Source of the DNA: Sideroxyarcus sp045866275
Lineage (GTDB): Bacteria > Pseudomonadota > Gammaproteobacteria > Burkholderiales > Gallionellaceae
Assembly (NCBI GenBank): GCA_045866275.1
Contig: BAAFRX010000007.1
Location: 33,077-97,076, forward strand
Direction: 5' to 3'
DNA length: 64,000 nucleotides
In this document: positions 54,565 to 63,996 of the stretch, in pieces
How the letters are laid out: the number at the start of each line of letters is the position of its first letter
How positions within the stretch are numbered: the first letter of the stretch is position 1
The notes under the pieces: generated by a model
Database searches by the model: none
What the model was told of the DNA's origin: nothing
Seen by the model: only the letters and a program-made list of their open reading frames with translations
Translations under genes and position numbers: made by a program

Positions 54565-55068
54565 ATGGCGCTTCTACCCATTCTGCAATACCCCGATCCC
54601 CGCTTGCACAAAGTGGCCAAACTGGTTGTCGCGGTGACCGATGAAACGCGTCGCCTGATCCGGGACATGAGTGAAACCATGTATGCCGCACCCGGCATCG
54701 GTCTCGCCGCAACCCAGGTTGACGTGCATGAACGTATCATCGTCATGGATATTTCGGAAGCGCACAACGATCTGAAGGTATTCATCAATCCGGAACTGAT
54801 CGAGCAAAGCGGCGAAGAAGAAGGTGAAGAAGGGTGCCTTTCGGTTCCGGGAATCTATGAAAAAGTCAGGCGGGCGGAGCGTGTGACGGTGCGGGCGCTG
54901 AATGAGTCTGGCGAACCGTTCACTTTGACTGCAGACGGCTTGCTGGCAGTCTGCATCCAGCATGAAATGGATCATCTGGAGGGGCATGTGTTCGTCGAAC
55001 ATCTTTCGCATCTCAAACAAACCCGCATCCGCGCCAAGCTGAAAAAGCAGCGTCGCGAGACGTTGTAA
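54565..55068 (+). CDS. def: Peptide deformylase
   Basis: 167 residues from ATG 54565. The three motifs are present: GIGLAATQ (45-52), EGCLS (89-93, metal ligand Cys91) and QHEMDH (132-137, ligands His133 and His137, catalytic Glu134). It removes formyl groups from nascent proteins. It is the first gene of a plus-strand run, def-fmt-rsmB. Confidence 0.97.
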   Translation: MALLPILQYPDPRLHKVAKLVVAVTDETRRLIRDMSETMYAAPGIGLAATQVDVHERIIVMDISEAHNDLKVFINPELIEQSGEEEGEEGCLSVPGIYEKVRRAERVTVRALNESGEPFTLTADGLLAVCIQHEMDHLEGHVFVEHLSHLKQTRIRAKLKKQRRETL

Positions 55069-55077
55069 CGGCCAGAC

Positions 55078-56013
55078 GTGAAGATCGTTTTTGCCGGGAC
55101 ACCGCAATTTGCCGCCAGCGCATTGAACGCGCTACTGGAGAAGCCGTATCAGATTCTCGCGGTGCTGACTCAGCCGGACCGGCCATCGGGGCGCGGAATG
55201 CAACTGGCCGCCAGCCCGGTCAAACAGCTGGCCCTGAATCATGGCCTTTCGGTGCTTCAACCGGATAGCCTGAAGGCAGAAAGCATTCAGCAGACGTTAC
55301 GCGAGCTTCAGGCGGATGTAATGGTGGTCGCTGCTTATGGCTTGATTCTGCCGCAGTCGGTCTTGCAAATTCCGCGCTTCGGTTGTCTGAATATCCACGC
55401 CTCATTGTTGCCGCGCTGGCGCGGCGCAGCGCCGATTCAGCGCGCGATTCTGGCCGGTGATAACGAGACCGGAATCACCATCATGCAGATGGACGCAGGG
55501 CTGGATACGGGGGATATGCTGCTGCAAAAAACCTGCCCGATAGCAGGGAGTGATACGGCGCAGACCTTGCATGACAAGTTGGCGACACTGGGAGCGGAGA
55601 GCCTCATCGAAACTTTGCATTTACTGGCGGCAGGGGCGCTGCACCCGCAGAAACAGGATGAGAGCCGGACATGTTATGCGGCAAAACTCAACAAGCAGGA
55701 AGCGCGCATGGATTGGAGCCGGTCCGCTGTTGAGTTGGAGCGTGCCGTGCGTGCTTACAATCCGTTTCCAACCGCTTTTACCGAGGCGAATGAAACCCTG
55801 CTCAAAATCTGGAAGGCCGGCGTCGGGACAGCGTCAGGCCTTCCCGGCACGGTGCTGGAAATCAACGGCACGGGGATCAAGGTCGCGTGCGGGGCTGGCT
55901 CGCTGGTACTGGAGGTATTGCAAAAACCGGGAGGGAAAGCCTTGCCGGCCGCGCAGTTCATCCAGGGTTTTTCGCTCAAAGTGGGCGACCGCCTCGGCAT
56001 GAGTCCCGCGTGA
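55078..56013 (+). CDS. fmt: Methionyl-tRNA formyltransferase
   Basis: 311 residues from a GTG start. It begins MKIVFAGTPQFAASAL. The formyl-transfer site CLNIHASLLPRWRGAAPI has the catalytic His107, and DTGDMLLQ follows. It formylates initiator Met-tRNA and is paired with def, 9 bp upstream. The stop overlaps the rsmB start (GTGA). Confidence 0.97.
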   Translation: MKIVFAGTPQFAASALNALLEKPYQILAVLTQPDRPSGRGMQLAASPVKQLALNHGLSVLQPDSLKAESIQQTLRELQADVMVVAAYGLILPQSVLQIPRFGCLNIHASLLPRWRGAAPIQRAILAGDNETGITIMQMDAGLDTGDMLLQKTCPIAGSDTAQTLHDKLATLGAESLIETLHLLAAGALHPQKQDESRTCYAAKLNKQEARMDWSRSAVELERAVRAYNPFPTAFTEANETLLKIWKAGVGTASGLPGTVLEINGTGIKVACGAGSLVLEVLQKPGGKALPAAQFIQGFSLKVGDRLGMSPA

Positions 56014-57287
56014 ATATCATTCAGACAGAAGCTGCCCGTCTTGTGCAACGCGTGATGGAGGGCGGCAATCTGGATCAGGCATTGCAGGCAAGCCTGCGGG
56101 AACATCCGCAATACACCCCGCAACAGCGCGGCGCATTGCAGGATTTAAGCTACGGCACAGTGCGTTATTTCGGCCGCCTGCAATTTTTCCTCGAATGCCT
56201 GTTGCTGCGGGCGGTGCGCGATCCCCTGCTCGGTTATCTGATGCTGGTCGCGCTGTACCAGCTCGAATACAGCAAAAGCATGGCGCATGTGATTGTGGAC
56301 CAGGCCGTCCGCGCAGCCAAGCGGCGCAATGCGGCGACGGGCACACTGGTCAATGCAGTATTGCGCAACTTTCAGCGCCGCCAAGTCGAGTTACGGAGGG
56401 AAGCGGACGCAGACCCGGCCACTCGCTACGCGTATCCGCGCTGGTGGATCAGCCAGCTGCGCGCACACTATGGAGAAAAAACCGATGCGGTTCTGGAGGC
56501 GGGCAATCAACATCCGCCGATGACCTTGCGGGTCAATGCGCGCCGATGCTCGGCCGCAACCTACCAGCAAATGCTGGCACGGGAAAACATGGCGGCGATT
56601 CTTGTGGATCCGGACGCCCTGATTTTGACGCAACCCGTGCCGGTGGACAGGCTGCCAAAATTTGCCGAAGGCTGGGTCTCGGTACAGGATGCAGGAGCAC
56701 AATATGCCGCGCACCTGCTGGGCGCAGCGGCGGGAATGCGGGTGCTGGATGCGTGTGCTGCGCCGGGTGGAAAGAGCGCGCATTTACTGGAGCGCGCGGA
56801 TATCGAACTGGTGGCGGTGGACAAGGACGAACTGCGCTTGCAGCGGGTGCGGCAGAACTTGCAGCGCGGCGAACTCAAGGCAGAACTGATCTGCGGCGAT
56901 GCGGCCAATCCGCAAAGCTGGTGGGACGGCAAACCCTTCCAGCGCATTCTGGCCGATGTGCCCTGCTCCGCCTCGGGCGTGGTACGCCGCCATCCCGATA
57001 TCAAATGGCTGCGTCGCCCGGCCGATATCGAGGGGTTCGCCCGCCAGCAAGCACAGATCCTGGAGGCGTTGTGGCCGCTATTGGCAGCCGATGGTAAATT
57101 GCTGTACGCGACCTGCTCTGTTTTTGCGCGCGAGAACGGGCAAGTCATCGCGCAGTTCCTTCAGATGCACCCGGATGCCGAAGCGGAAGAAATCAATCTG
57201 CCGTGTGTGGCCGGACAGGCCGGGCAATTGCTGCCAAACGAAGTTCAAGATGGATTTTTTTATGCCCTGTTGCGCAAAAAATTCTGA
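56010..57287 (+). CDS. rsmB: 16S rRNA (cytosine967-C5)-methyltransferase RsmB
   Basis: 425 residues from GTG 56010 (E. coli 429). An N-terminal NusB-like domain (YTPQQRGALQDLSYGTVRYF) is followed by the methyltransferase domain with DACAAPGGKSAHLLE and the catalytic PCSASGVVRRHPDIKW. It methylates C967 of 16S rRNA. An ORF extending to 55887 overlaps fmt and is not the likely start. Confidence 0.95.
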   Translation: MNIIQTEAARLVQRVMEGGNLDQALQASLREHPQYTPQQRGALQDLSYGTVRYFGRLQFFLECLLLRAVRDPLLGYLMLVALYQLEYSKSMAHVIVDQAVRAAKRRNAATGTLVNAVLRNFQRRQVELRREADADPATRYAYPRWWISQLRAHYGEKTDAVLEAGNQHPPMTLRVNARRCSAATYQQMLARENMAAILVDPDALILTQPVPVDRLPKFAEGWVSVQDAGAQYAAHLLGAAAGMRVLDACAAPGGKSAHLLERADIELVAVDKDELRLQRVRQNLQRGELKAELICGDAANPQSWWDGKPFQRILADVPCSASGVVRRHPDIKWLRRPADIEGFARQQAQILEALWPLLAADGKLLYATCSVFARENGQVIAQFLQMHPDAEAEEINLPCVAGQAGQLLPNEVQDGFFYALLRKKF

Positions 57288-57891
57288 TCGCTGGTGGCGC
57301 TGGCTGGCACTCGGCATACTGCTGATCTTTGCGCGTTCCACGTTCGCCGCCGGGATCAGTATCGATACCGCCGAAGCGCGCCTGACCCGTGCAGGGTATG
57401 TATTGTCTGCCGATTTCAACATCCAGTTAGCCCCCCAAGTGGAAGATGCATTGCGCCATAACGTGACGCTCTATTTTGTGGGCGAGCTTTCCCTGCATCG
57501 TTCCCGCTGGTATTGGCCGGATGCCGAGATTGCAATGTATCGGCAGACCAGCAAGCTCTCGTTCAATGCCCTTACCGGGCAGTACCGCATCAGTCGCGGC
57601 GGCTTGTATCAAAGCTTCGCCACCCTGGAAGACGCGTTGCGCGCTATCGGGCACATTTCCACCCTTCCCATCGAGCCGGCAGAATTGAGCAACGCAGGGG
57701 GTGGCCGTTTTTCCCGCTGGTTTAAAAAAGGCAGTCGGATCGATGCCGCAGCCGCATTGAGCCTGGACGTTAGCCAGTTGCCAAAACCCTTGCAAATCAA
57801 TGCGATGACCAGCGAACAGTGGGATGTCAAATCAGAAACGTTTCAATGGGAAATCAAGGCGAGTACTTCGGCAGAAGAGCGTGCGCCATGA
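57250..57891 (+). CDS. DUF4390-family exported protein
   Basis: 213 residues from ATG 57250 (or 209 from ATG 57262), overlapping rsmB by 38 bp. A hydrophobic segment, WLALGILLIFARSTFAAG, acts as signal peptide or anchor. The DUF4390 domain follows (LSADFNIQLAPQVEDALRHN, VTLYFVGEL, RYRISRGGLYQSF-like). Function is unknown. Its constant position between rsmB and ntrY suggests a role with the NtrYX system at the membrane. Its stop overlaps the ntrY start. Confidence 0.85.
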   Translation: MDFFMPCCAKNSDRWWRWLALGILLIFARSTFAAGISIDTAEARLTRAGYVLSADFNIQLAPQVEDALRHNVTLYFVGELSLHRSRWYWPDAEIAMYRQTSKLSFNALTGQYRISRGGLYQSFATLEDALRAIGHISTLPIEPAELSNAGGGRFSRWFKKGSRIDAAAALSLDVSQLPKPLQINAMTSEQWDVKSETFQWEIKASTSAEERAP

Positions 57892-60020
57892 AATACCTGG
57901 TGATGATCTTCGCATTGGCTGGCGCGGCGTTGCTGTATCTGTTGGTGAATGCCAGCGGCAATACCGGATTCTATGCGCGCAACTATACCGCGCTGCTTTG
58001 GCTGAGCGGCGCCCTGGTGTCGGGCTTGTTGGCGCTGGTGGCTTATCAGGTATGGCTGTTGCGTCGCAAATTGCGCCTGCAAATTTACGGCGCAAAACTC
58101 ACCCTGCGCATGGCGCTGTTCTTTTCATTCATCGCGGTGCTGCCCGGATTGCTGATCTATGCCGTTTCAGTTCAATTTCTGGAGAAAAGCATCGAATCCT
58201 GGTTTGACGTGCGGGTAGAAAAAGCGCTGGAAGGAGGCTTGAATCTGGCCCGCAGTACACTTGAAAACGGGCTGGATGAATTGGAGAAAAAGGGGCGATT
58301 CGTCGCACTGATTCTGGCTGAACAGATTCCCGCGCGCCATGCCCAAACCCTCAAGCGCTTCATTGACGAAGGTGTCACCCAAAAATTGGCCGTATTCGGG
58401 CTTAACGGGGAATTGCACGCCGTTGCCGGAGCGCGCCAAGACGCTGTGGAAAAGCCCCTCCGCCCCGTTCTGGAGGAAGCGTGGCAAAAGGGAAGTTATC
58501 GGCGGATTGACACCCTACAGGACGGCAATCTGCTATTGCAGGTCATTGTACCCATTCGTTCAACGCGGTGGAGGGCGCCCCTGTTGTTGCAGTTTACCCA
58601 GCCCGTTCCGGCGCAGCTGGCGCTCGATGCAGAAATCGTGCGGGGCGTGTACGGCGATTACCGGCAACTTTCCTTGTCCAGGCTGGGGTTGAAGCGCTTG
58701 TATGGCATCACGTTAACGTTGTCGTTGTTGATCGTGTTATTGAGTGCCTTGGCGACGGCGTTTTACTGGAGTGCAAAGATCAGCGCGCCGCTGGCCGTAC
58801 TGGCAGCGGGGACGCGGGCCGTGGCAAGCGGGGACTTCAGTGGCACCTACCCCGTTCACAGCAACGACGAACTGGGCGGTCTGACCGCGCTGTTTAATCA
58901 AATGATGGCCCAGTTGTCGAGCGCCAAGTTGTTGGGTCAACGACAGCAACAACAGGTCGAGGAAGCCAAGGGCTATCTGGAAAGCGTTTTGGCGCACTTG
59001 TCCTCCGGGGTGCTTGTTGTAGATGAACACATGATTGTCCGTTCCGACAACGCCAGCGCATCGCGCATCCTTGAACTGGAAGAAGGCGCACTTCACGGCC
59101 GGAGCCTGCAACAATTGGCAGAGCAACACATTCTGTTGCGCCCGTTTATCGAGGCGATCCGGCAGGGGATCGAGCCCGGAATAACGGCGGTTTGGCAAAA
59201 ACAGATCGAACGGATGAGCAAGAATGGCGATCAGGTCCTTTTGTTGCGCGTCACCCGTCTCGCTTCTGCAGGCCGGCTTGATTACGTGGTGGTGTTCGAT
59301 GATATTACCTACCTGTTGCAGGCAGAGCGCCAGGCGGCTTGGGGCGAGGTGGCACGCCGGCTGGCGCACGAGATCAAGAATCCGCTCACGCCGATCCAGC
59401 TTTCTGCCGAACGCCTGCAGCACAAACTGGCCGAAAAACTCGACGAAAAAGACGCGCAGTTATTGGGGCGGGCGACGGCGACCATTGTGAGTCAGGTCGC
59501 GGCGATGAAAAGCATGGTGACCGATTTTGCCAACTATGCGCGCGCTCCTGCGGCCGCGCTATCACCGCTCGACCTGCATCAGTTGCTGGTTGAGGTGATG
59601 GGTTTGTATGAAGCCAGCAGCAGCCCGATCAAATTGCGTCTGGAGGCCACCCAATTTCGCATCAACGGTGATCCGACGCGGCTGCGACAGGTGATTCATA
59701 ACTTGCTGCAAAACGCACACGACGCGTTGCAGCAGGTGGAAAACCGGCAGATTGTGCTGGCCACTGCCGATGCGGAGCGGGGCATGTTGCGCCTGACGGT
59801 GAGCGACAATGGCAGCGGTTTTCCGGAAAATTTCTTGTCCAGGGCGTTCGAGCCTTATGCCACGACCAAACCAAAAGGGACGGGCCTCGGTTTGCCCATC
59901 GTCAAGAAAATTGTGGAAGAGCACGGCGGCAGCATCTCCATACAGAGCACCACGGGCAGCGGGTCCTGTATCGTGATTTTGTTGCCGGTGCTGGGAGCGA
60001 AAACGGGGGAAATGGCATGA
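57888..60020 (+). CDS. ntrY: Membrane sensor histidine kinase NtrY
   Basis: 710 residues from ATG 57888. Membrane segments near the N terminus surround an extracytoplasmic region (about 95-280), and a further helix (ITLTLSLLIVLLSALATAFY) precedes a HAMP domain. A PAS domain follows. The phosphoacceptor is in RRLAHEIKNPLTPIQLSAER, and the ATPase has NLLQNAHDAL, DNGSGFP and GTGLGLPIVKK. It overlaps ntrX by 4 bp and senses an unknown signal, classically nitrogen or redox. Confidence 0.94.
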   Translation: MKYLVMIFALAGAALLYLLVNASGNTGFYARNYTALLWLSGALVSGLLALVAYQVWLLRRKLRLQIYGAKLTLRMALFFSFIAVLPGLLIYAVSVQFLEKSIESWFDVRVEKALEGGLNLARSTLENGLDELEKKGRFVALILAEQIPARHAQTLKRFIDEGVTQKLAVFGLNGELHAVAGARQDAVEKPLRPVLEEAWQKGSYRRIDTLQDGNLLLQVIVPIRSTRWRAPLLLQFTQPVPAQLALDAEIVRGVYGDYRQLSLSRLGLKRLYGITLTLSLLIVLLSALATAFYWSAKISAPLAVLAAGTRAVASGDFSGTYPVHSNDELGGLTALFNQMMAQLSSAKLLGQRQQQQVEEAKGYLESVLAHLSSGVLVVDEHMIVRSDNASASRILELEEGALHGRSLQQLAEQHILLRPFIEAIRQGIEPGITAVWQKQIERMSKNGDQVLLLRVTRLASAGRLDYVVVFDDITYLLQAERQAAWGEVARRLAHEIKNPLTPIQLSAERLQHKLAEKLDEKDAQLLGRATATIVSQVAAMKSMVTDFANYARAPAAALSPLDLHQLLVEVMGLYEASSSPIKLRLEATQFRINGDPTRLRQVIHNLLQNAHDALQQVENRQIVLATADAERGMLRLTVSDNGSGFPENFLSRAFEPYATTKPKGTGLGLPIVKKIVEEHGGSISIQSTTGSGSCIVILLPVLGAKTGEMA

Positions 60021-60640
60021 CAACAAAAAGTATTCTGGTGGTGGATGACGAAGCCGGTATTCGCGAGTTGCTGTCCGAGATCCTGTTTGACGAAGGCTAC
60101 GGGGTGCTGTTGGCGGAAAATGCGGAACAGGCGCGGCAGCAGATCAAACATCAACCCGACCTTGTATTGCTCGACATCTGGATGCCGGATACGGACGGGC
60201 TGACGCTGCTGAAGGAATGGGTTGCCGCCGGATCATTGAATGTGCCGGTGGTGATGATGTCGGGACACGGTACCATTGAAACGGCGGTTGAGGCGACCCG
60301 GATTGGCGCGGTAAATTTCCTGGAAAAACCGATTGCGCTGAAAAAGCTGCTGATGACGATAGAACAGACACTACAGCAATATCAGGCATTGTCATGCCCC
60401 CCTGTGTTGGCAGCCGATGATCAGGCAAAGAACCCGGGGTGCATGACGGTCGAGCTGCCGCTTGAGCTTCCTTTCAGGGAAGCGCGCGAGCATTTCGATA
60501 CGTTATATCTGAAATATCATCTCGAAACTGCGCGGGGAAATTTATCTGAACTTGCCGACAAGATCGGGATTGAACGGACGCACTTGTACCGTAAACTCAA
60601 GCAACTCGGTCTAAAACCACCCAAACGACCGGCGAGCTAG
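60017..60640 (+). CDS. NtrX-type response regulator lacking the AAA+ domain
   Basis: 207 residues. The receiver domain (about 1-125) has Asp53 in LLDIWMPDTDG and MMSGHGTIETAVEATRIGA. A linker leads straight to a Fis-type helix-turn-helix (LSELADKIGIERTHLYRKLK). The AAA+ sigma-54 activator module of classical NtrX (~450 residues) is absent. No frameshift is visible and both ends are intact, so the short form seems genuine. It is the partner of NtrY, probably acting as a direct DNA-binding regulator rather than a sigma-54 activator. Confidence 0.9.
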   Translation: MTTKSILVVDDEAGIRELLSEILFDEGYGVLLAENAEQARQQIKHQPDLVLLDIWMPDTDGLTLLKEWVAAGSLNVPVVMMSGHGTIETAVEATRIGAVNFLEKPIALKKLLMTIEQTLQQYQALSCPPVLAADDQAKNPGCMTVELPLELPFREAREHFDTLYLKYHLETARGNLSELADKIGIERTHLYRKLKQLGLKPPKRPAS

Positions 60641-60683
60641 CAAGTCCTTTTCCCGGCCAGTTGACGCAGAAAAGCGGGCAAAG

Positions 60684-60713
60684 TTGCCCTGCACCAGCCC
60701 GCTGGTGCATAAT
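60684..60713 (+). promoter_or_regulatory. tkt promoter with a 20-bp palindrome in its spacer
   Basis: The -35-like TTGCCC (60684-60689) and -10-like CATAAT (60708-60713) are 18 bp apart. The spacer and adjoining bases form the palindrome TGCACCAGCCCGCTGGTGCA (60690-60709), with 9-bp perfect arms. A bound regulator would block RNA polymerase. The start codon is 65 bp downstream. Confidence 0.6.
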
Positions 60714-60777
60714 CGGCATCGAATTTCAGTCCTATAGCGTCCTAATCCCAATAAGTTTTTCTGGAGGAGAATCGAAA

Positions 60778-62793
60778 ATGGCAGCAGCGCGCAACGTTAC
60801 CCCACCCAAATTCAATGACATCACTGGCGCGATCCGCATGCTGGCGGTGGACGCAGTGCAGAAGGCCAATTCCGGTCACCCGGGTGCGCCGATGGGCATG
60901 GCCGAGATCGCCGATGTGTTGTGGAATCGCCATCTGCGCCACAACCCGGCTAATCCGAAATGGCCTGACCGGGATCGATTCATGATGTCGAACGGCCATG
61001 GTTCCATGCTGGTTTATGCGCTGCTGCACCTGTCCGGTTACGACCTGCCGATGGAAGAACTGAAACGCTTCCGCCAAATGCATTCCAAGACCCCCGGCCA
61101 CCCCGAATACGGTTATACCCCGGGTGTGGAAACGACCGGCGGCCCACTCGGCCAAGGCATCACCAATGCCGTGGGCATGGCGATGGCGGAAAAGCTGTTG
61201 GCCAACGAATTCAACAAACCCGGCCATGAGATCGTCAACCACCACACCTATGTATTCATGGGCGACGGCTGCATGATGGAAGGCATCTCGCACGAGGCCT
61301 GCGCGCTGGCCGGCACTTGGGGGCTGGGCAAGCTCATCGCGTTCTGGGATGACAACAACATTTCCATCGACGGCCACATCGATGGCTGGTACACCGATGA
61401 CACGGCGAAGCGCTTCGAAGCCTACGGCTGGCATGTGATTGCCAACGTGCAAGGCCATGATTCCGAGGCGATCGACGCCGCGATCAATGCGGCCAAGGCG
61501 GTCACCGACAAGCCCACTTTGATTTGCTGTAAAACAATCATTGGCGCCGGCTCGCCCAACAAGGAAGGCACCCACGATGTGCACGGTGCAGCCTTGGGCG
61601 ATGCCGAGGTCGCCGCGACGCGCGCGCACATCGGCTGGAAATATCCGCCGTTCGAGATTCCGCAGCACGTTTATGACGCATGGGATGCCCGCACCAAGGG
61701 CGAAGGACTGGAAAAGCTGTGGAACAACAAGTTCGCCGAATACAAGAAGGCTTTCCCGAAGGAAGCCGCCGAGTTCGAGCGCCGCATCAAGGGTGAACTG
61801 CCGGCCAACTGGGCGGCGCATGCGGCCGAGTTCATCGCCAAGACCAACGAGAAAGCCGAGACCGTTGCCACCCGCAAGGCTTCGCAGAACGCGATCAACG
61901 GCCTGCAACCGGCGCTGCCCGAATTCCTGGGTGGCTCGGCCGACCTGACCGGTTCCAACCTGACCAACTGGACGGGCGCGCACCATGTCAGCGGCAAAAA
62001 ACCGGGCAACTACATCAGCTATGGCGTCCGCGAGTTCGGCATGTCGCACATCATGAACGGCATGGCGCTGCACGGCGGCTTCCTGCCGTTCGGCGGCACG
62101 TTCCTGATGTTCTCCGAATATGCACGCAACGCGCTGCGCATGTCGGCGCTGATGAAGCAGCGCGTGATTTTCGTGTTTACCCACGACTCCATCGGCCTCG
62201 GCGAGGATGGCCCGACCCACCAGCCGGTCGAGCAGACCGCGACCCTGCGCTACATCCCGAACATGCAAGTCTGGCGTCCGTGCGATACGGTCGAATCGGC
62301 GGTGGCTTGGGTGGCTGCGGTCGAGCGCAAGGATGGCCCATCCAGTCTGATCTTCAGCCGGCAGAACCTGCAGTTCCAGAAACGCGATGCGGCGCAAATC
62401 GCCAATATCCGCAAGGGCGGCTACATCCTGTCCGAAGCGGCTGGCGGCAAAGCCCAAGCGGTGATCATCGCGACCGGATCGGAAGTCGATCTGGCGATGA
62501 AGGCGCAAGCCGCCCTGGCCGCAGAAGGCGTAAACGTGCGCGTGGTTTCAATGCCATCGACCAACGTGTTCGATCTGCAGGATCAGGCGTACAAGAACAG
62601 TGTTCTGCCGAAGGGAATGAAGCGCGTTGCAGTCGAAGCGGGCGTTACCGGCGGCTGGTACAAATACGTCGGACTGGATGGAGCGGTGGTCGGCATGGAT
62701 AGCTTCGGCGAATCCGCGCCGGCACCGGAGCTGTTCAAGCACTTCGGCTTTACCGTCGAGAACGTGGTCAAGGCCGTCAAGGGCGTGCTCTGA
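60778..62793 (+). CDS. tkt: Transketolase
   Basis: 671 residues from ATG 60778, after GGAGGAG. It has AVQKANSGHPGAPMGMA, the thiamine diphosphate motif GDGCMMEGISHEACALAG with DDNNISIDG, and THDSIGLGEDGPTHQPVEQ. It exchanges two-carbon units in the pentose phosphate and Calvin pathways. It is followed 39 bp later by gap, so the two probably form one operon. Longer frames to 60661 run through the promoter region. Confidence 0.97.
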   Translation: MAAARNVTPPKFNDITGAIRMLAVDAVQKANSGHPGAPMGMAEIADVLWNRHLRHNPANPKWPDRDRFMMSNGHGSMLVYALLHLSGYDLPMEELKRFRQMHSKTPGHPEYGYTPGVETTGGPLGQGITNAVGMAMAEKLLANEFNKPGHEIVNHHTYVFMGDGCMMEGISHEACALAGTWGLGKLIAFWDDNNISIDGHIDGWYTDDTAKRFEAYGWHVIANVQGHDSEAIDAAINAAKAVTDKPTLICCKTIIGAGSPNKEGTHDVHGAALGDAEVAATRAHIGWKYPPFEIPQHVYDAWDARTKGEGLEKLWNNKFAEYKKAFPKEAAEFERRIKGELPANWAAHAAEFIAKTNEKAETVATRKASQNAINGLQPALPEFLGGSADLTGSNLTNWTGAHHVSGKKPGNYISYGVREFGMSHIMNGMALHGGFLPFGGTFLMFSEYARNALRMSALMKQRVIFVFTHDSIGLGEDGPTHQPVEQTATLRYIPNMQVWRPCDTVESAVAWVAAVERKDGPSSLIFSRQNLQFQKRDAAQIANIRKGGYILSEAAGGKAQAVIIATGSEVDLAMKAQAALAAEGVNVRVVSMPSTNVFDLQDQAYKNSVLPKGMKRVAVEAGVTGGWYKYVGLDGAVVGMDSFGESAPAPELFKHFGFTVENVVKAVKGVL

Positions 62794-62832
62794 AGCGAAT
62801 CGGTTATTTAATTTTTTAAAGGGAGAGAGAAC

Positions 62833-63837
62833 ATGGCAAAAATTAAAGTTGGCATCAACGGTTTTGGTCGTATCGGTCGCATGGTATTCCGTGCGGCCGC
62901 CAAGGATTTTCCTGAAATCGAAGTCGTTGCGATCAACGACCTGCTCGAGCCGGACTATCTGGCCTACATGCTGAAATACGATTCCGTGCACGGTCGATTC
63001 AACGGCGACGTGTCCGTCAGTGGAAACAATCTGGTGGTCAACGGCAAAAACATTCGCCTGACCGCCGAACGCGATCCGGCCAATCTGAAATGGAACGAAG
63101 TCGGCGCGGACATCGTGATCGAATGTACCGGTTTCTTCCTGACCAAGGAAACCTGCCAGAAGCACATCGACGCCGGCGCCAAGAAAGTGGTGCAATCCGC
63201 TCCTTCCAAGGACGACACTCCGATGTTCGTGTATGGCGTGAACCACGAAACCTACAAGGGCGATGCGATTGTGTCCGCAGCCTCCTGCACCACCAACGGT
63301 CTGGCCCCGGTCGCCAAGGTGTTGCATGACAACTTCGGCATCAAGCGCGGCCTGATGACGACCGTGCATGCGGCGACGGCTACTCAAAAGACCGTCGATG
63401 GCCCGTCCAACAAGGACTGGCGCGGTGGTCGCGGCATTCTGGAAAATATCATTCCTTCTTCTACCGGTGCAGCCAAAGCAGTCGGCAAAGTGATCCCGTC
63501 GTTGAACAAGAAGCTGACCGGCATGGCATTCCGCGTGCCCACCTCCGATGTGTCGGTGGTTGACCTGACCTGCGAACTGAACAAGGAAGCGTCCTACGAA
63601 CAAATCGTGGCTGCGATGAAGGCGGCTTCCGAGAGCGGCCCTTTGAAAGGCGTGCTCGGGTTCACCAACGAGAAAGTGGTTTCCACCGATTTCCGCGGCT
63701 GTTCCCAGCCCTCCACGTTTGATGCGGAAGCCGGCATTGCGCTGGACTCCACCTTCGTCAAGGTCGTGGCGTGGTATGACAACGAGTATGGTTACACCTG
63801 CAACCTGATGCGTCTGGTACGCCACATCGCCCAGTAA
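62833..63837 (+). CDS. gap: Glyceraldehyde-3-phosphate dehydrogenase, type I
   Basis: 334 residues. The NAD site is KVGINGFGRIGRMVFRAA, with INDL at 34-37 (Asp36, favouring NAD over NADP). The catalytic Cys152 is in SAASCTTNGLAPV, and STGAAKAVGKVIP follows. It acts in glycolysis, gluconeogenesis and the Calvin cycle. GGGAGAGAG precedes the ATG. A terminator begins 12 bp after the stop. Confidence 0.97.
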   Translation: MAKIKVGINGFGRIGRMVFRAAAKDFPEIEVVAINDLLEPDYLAYMLKYDSVHGRFNGDVSVSGNNLVVNGKNIRLTAERDPANLKWNEVGADIVIECTGFFLTKETCQKHIDAGAKKVVQSAPSKDDTPMFVYGVNHETYKGDAIVSAASCTTNGLAPVAKVLHDNFGIKRGLMTTVHAATATQKTVDGPSNKDWRGGRGILENIIPSSTGAAKAVGKVIPSLNKKLTGMAFRVPTSDVSVVDLTCELNKEASYEQIVAAMKAASESGPLKGVLGFTNEKVVSTDFRGCSQPSTFDAEAGIALDSTFVKVVAWYDNEYGYTCNLMRLVRHIAQ

Positions 63838-63849
63838 TTTGTCCCGATC

Positions 63850-63875
63850 AGGGCTGGCCATGCCAGCCCTTTTTC
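63850..63875 (+). terminator. Intrinsic terminator after gap
   Basis: AGGGCTGGC (63850-63858) pairs with GCCAGCCCT (63862-63870) around CAT and is followed by TTTTC. The 9-bp stem is perfect. Confidence 0.9.
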
Positions 63876-63996
63876 TTCAAGCGAGTTCAAAGGAGATGGG
63901 ATGGACGCCTCCCTCCCCACGGGGAGCGAGGTAAGTAAGTAAGAATGAGGTAGCCCCTCGCGGACCTGACGGCATCTAGGTGCCAAGGTGGAGATA

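Noticed and set aside
60690..60709. tkt palindrome as an intrinsic terminator of the ntrX operon
   Set aside because: No T tract follows either arm, and the position between promoter-like hexamers fits an operator better. Termination is not formally excluded.
60742..62508. 588-codon minus-strand ORF
   Set aside because: Antisense shadow of transketolase caused by high GC at third codon positions; its translation is His/Arg-rich with no motif.
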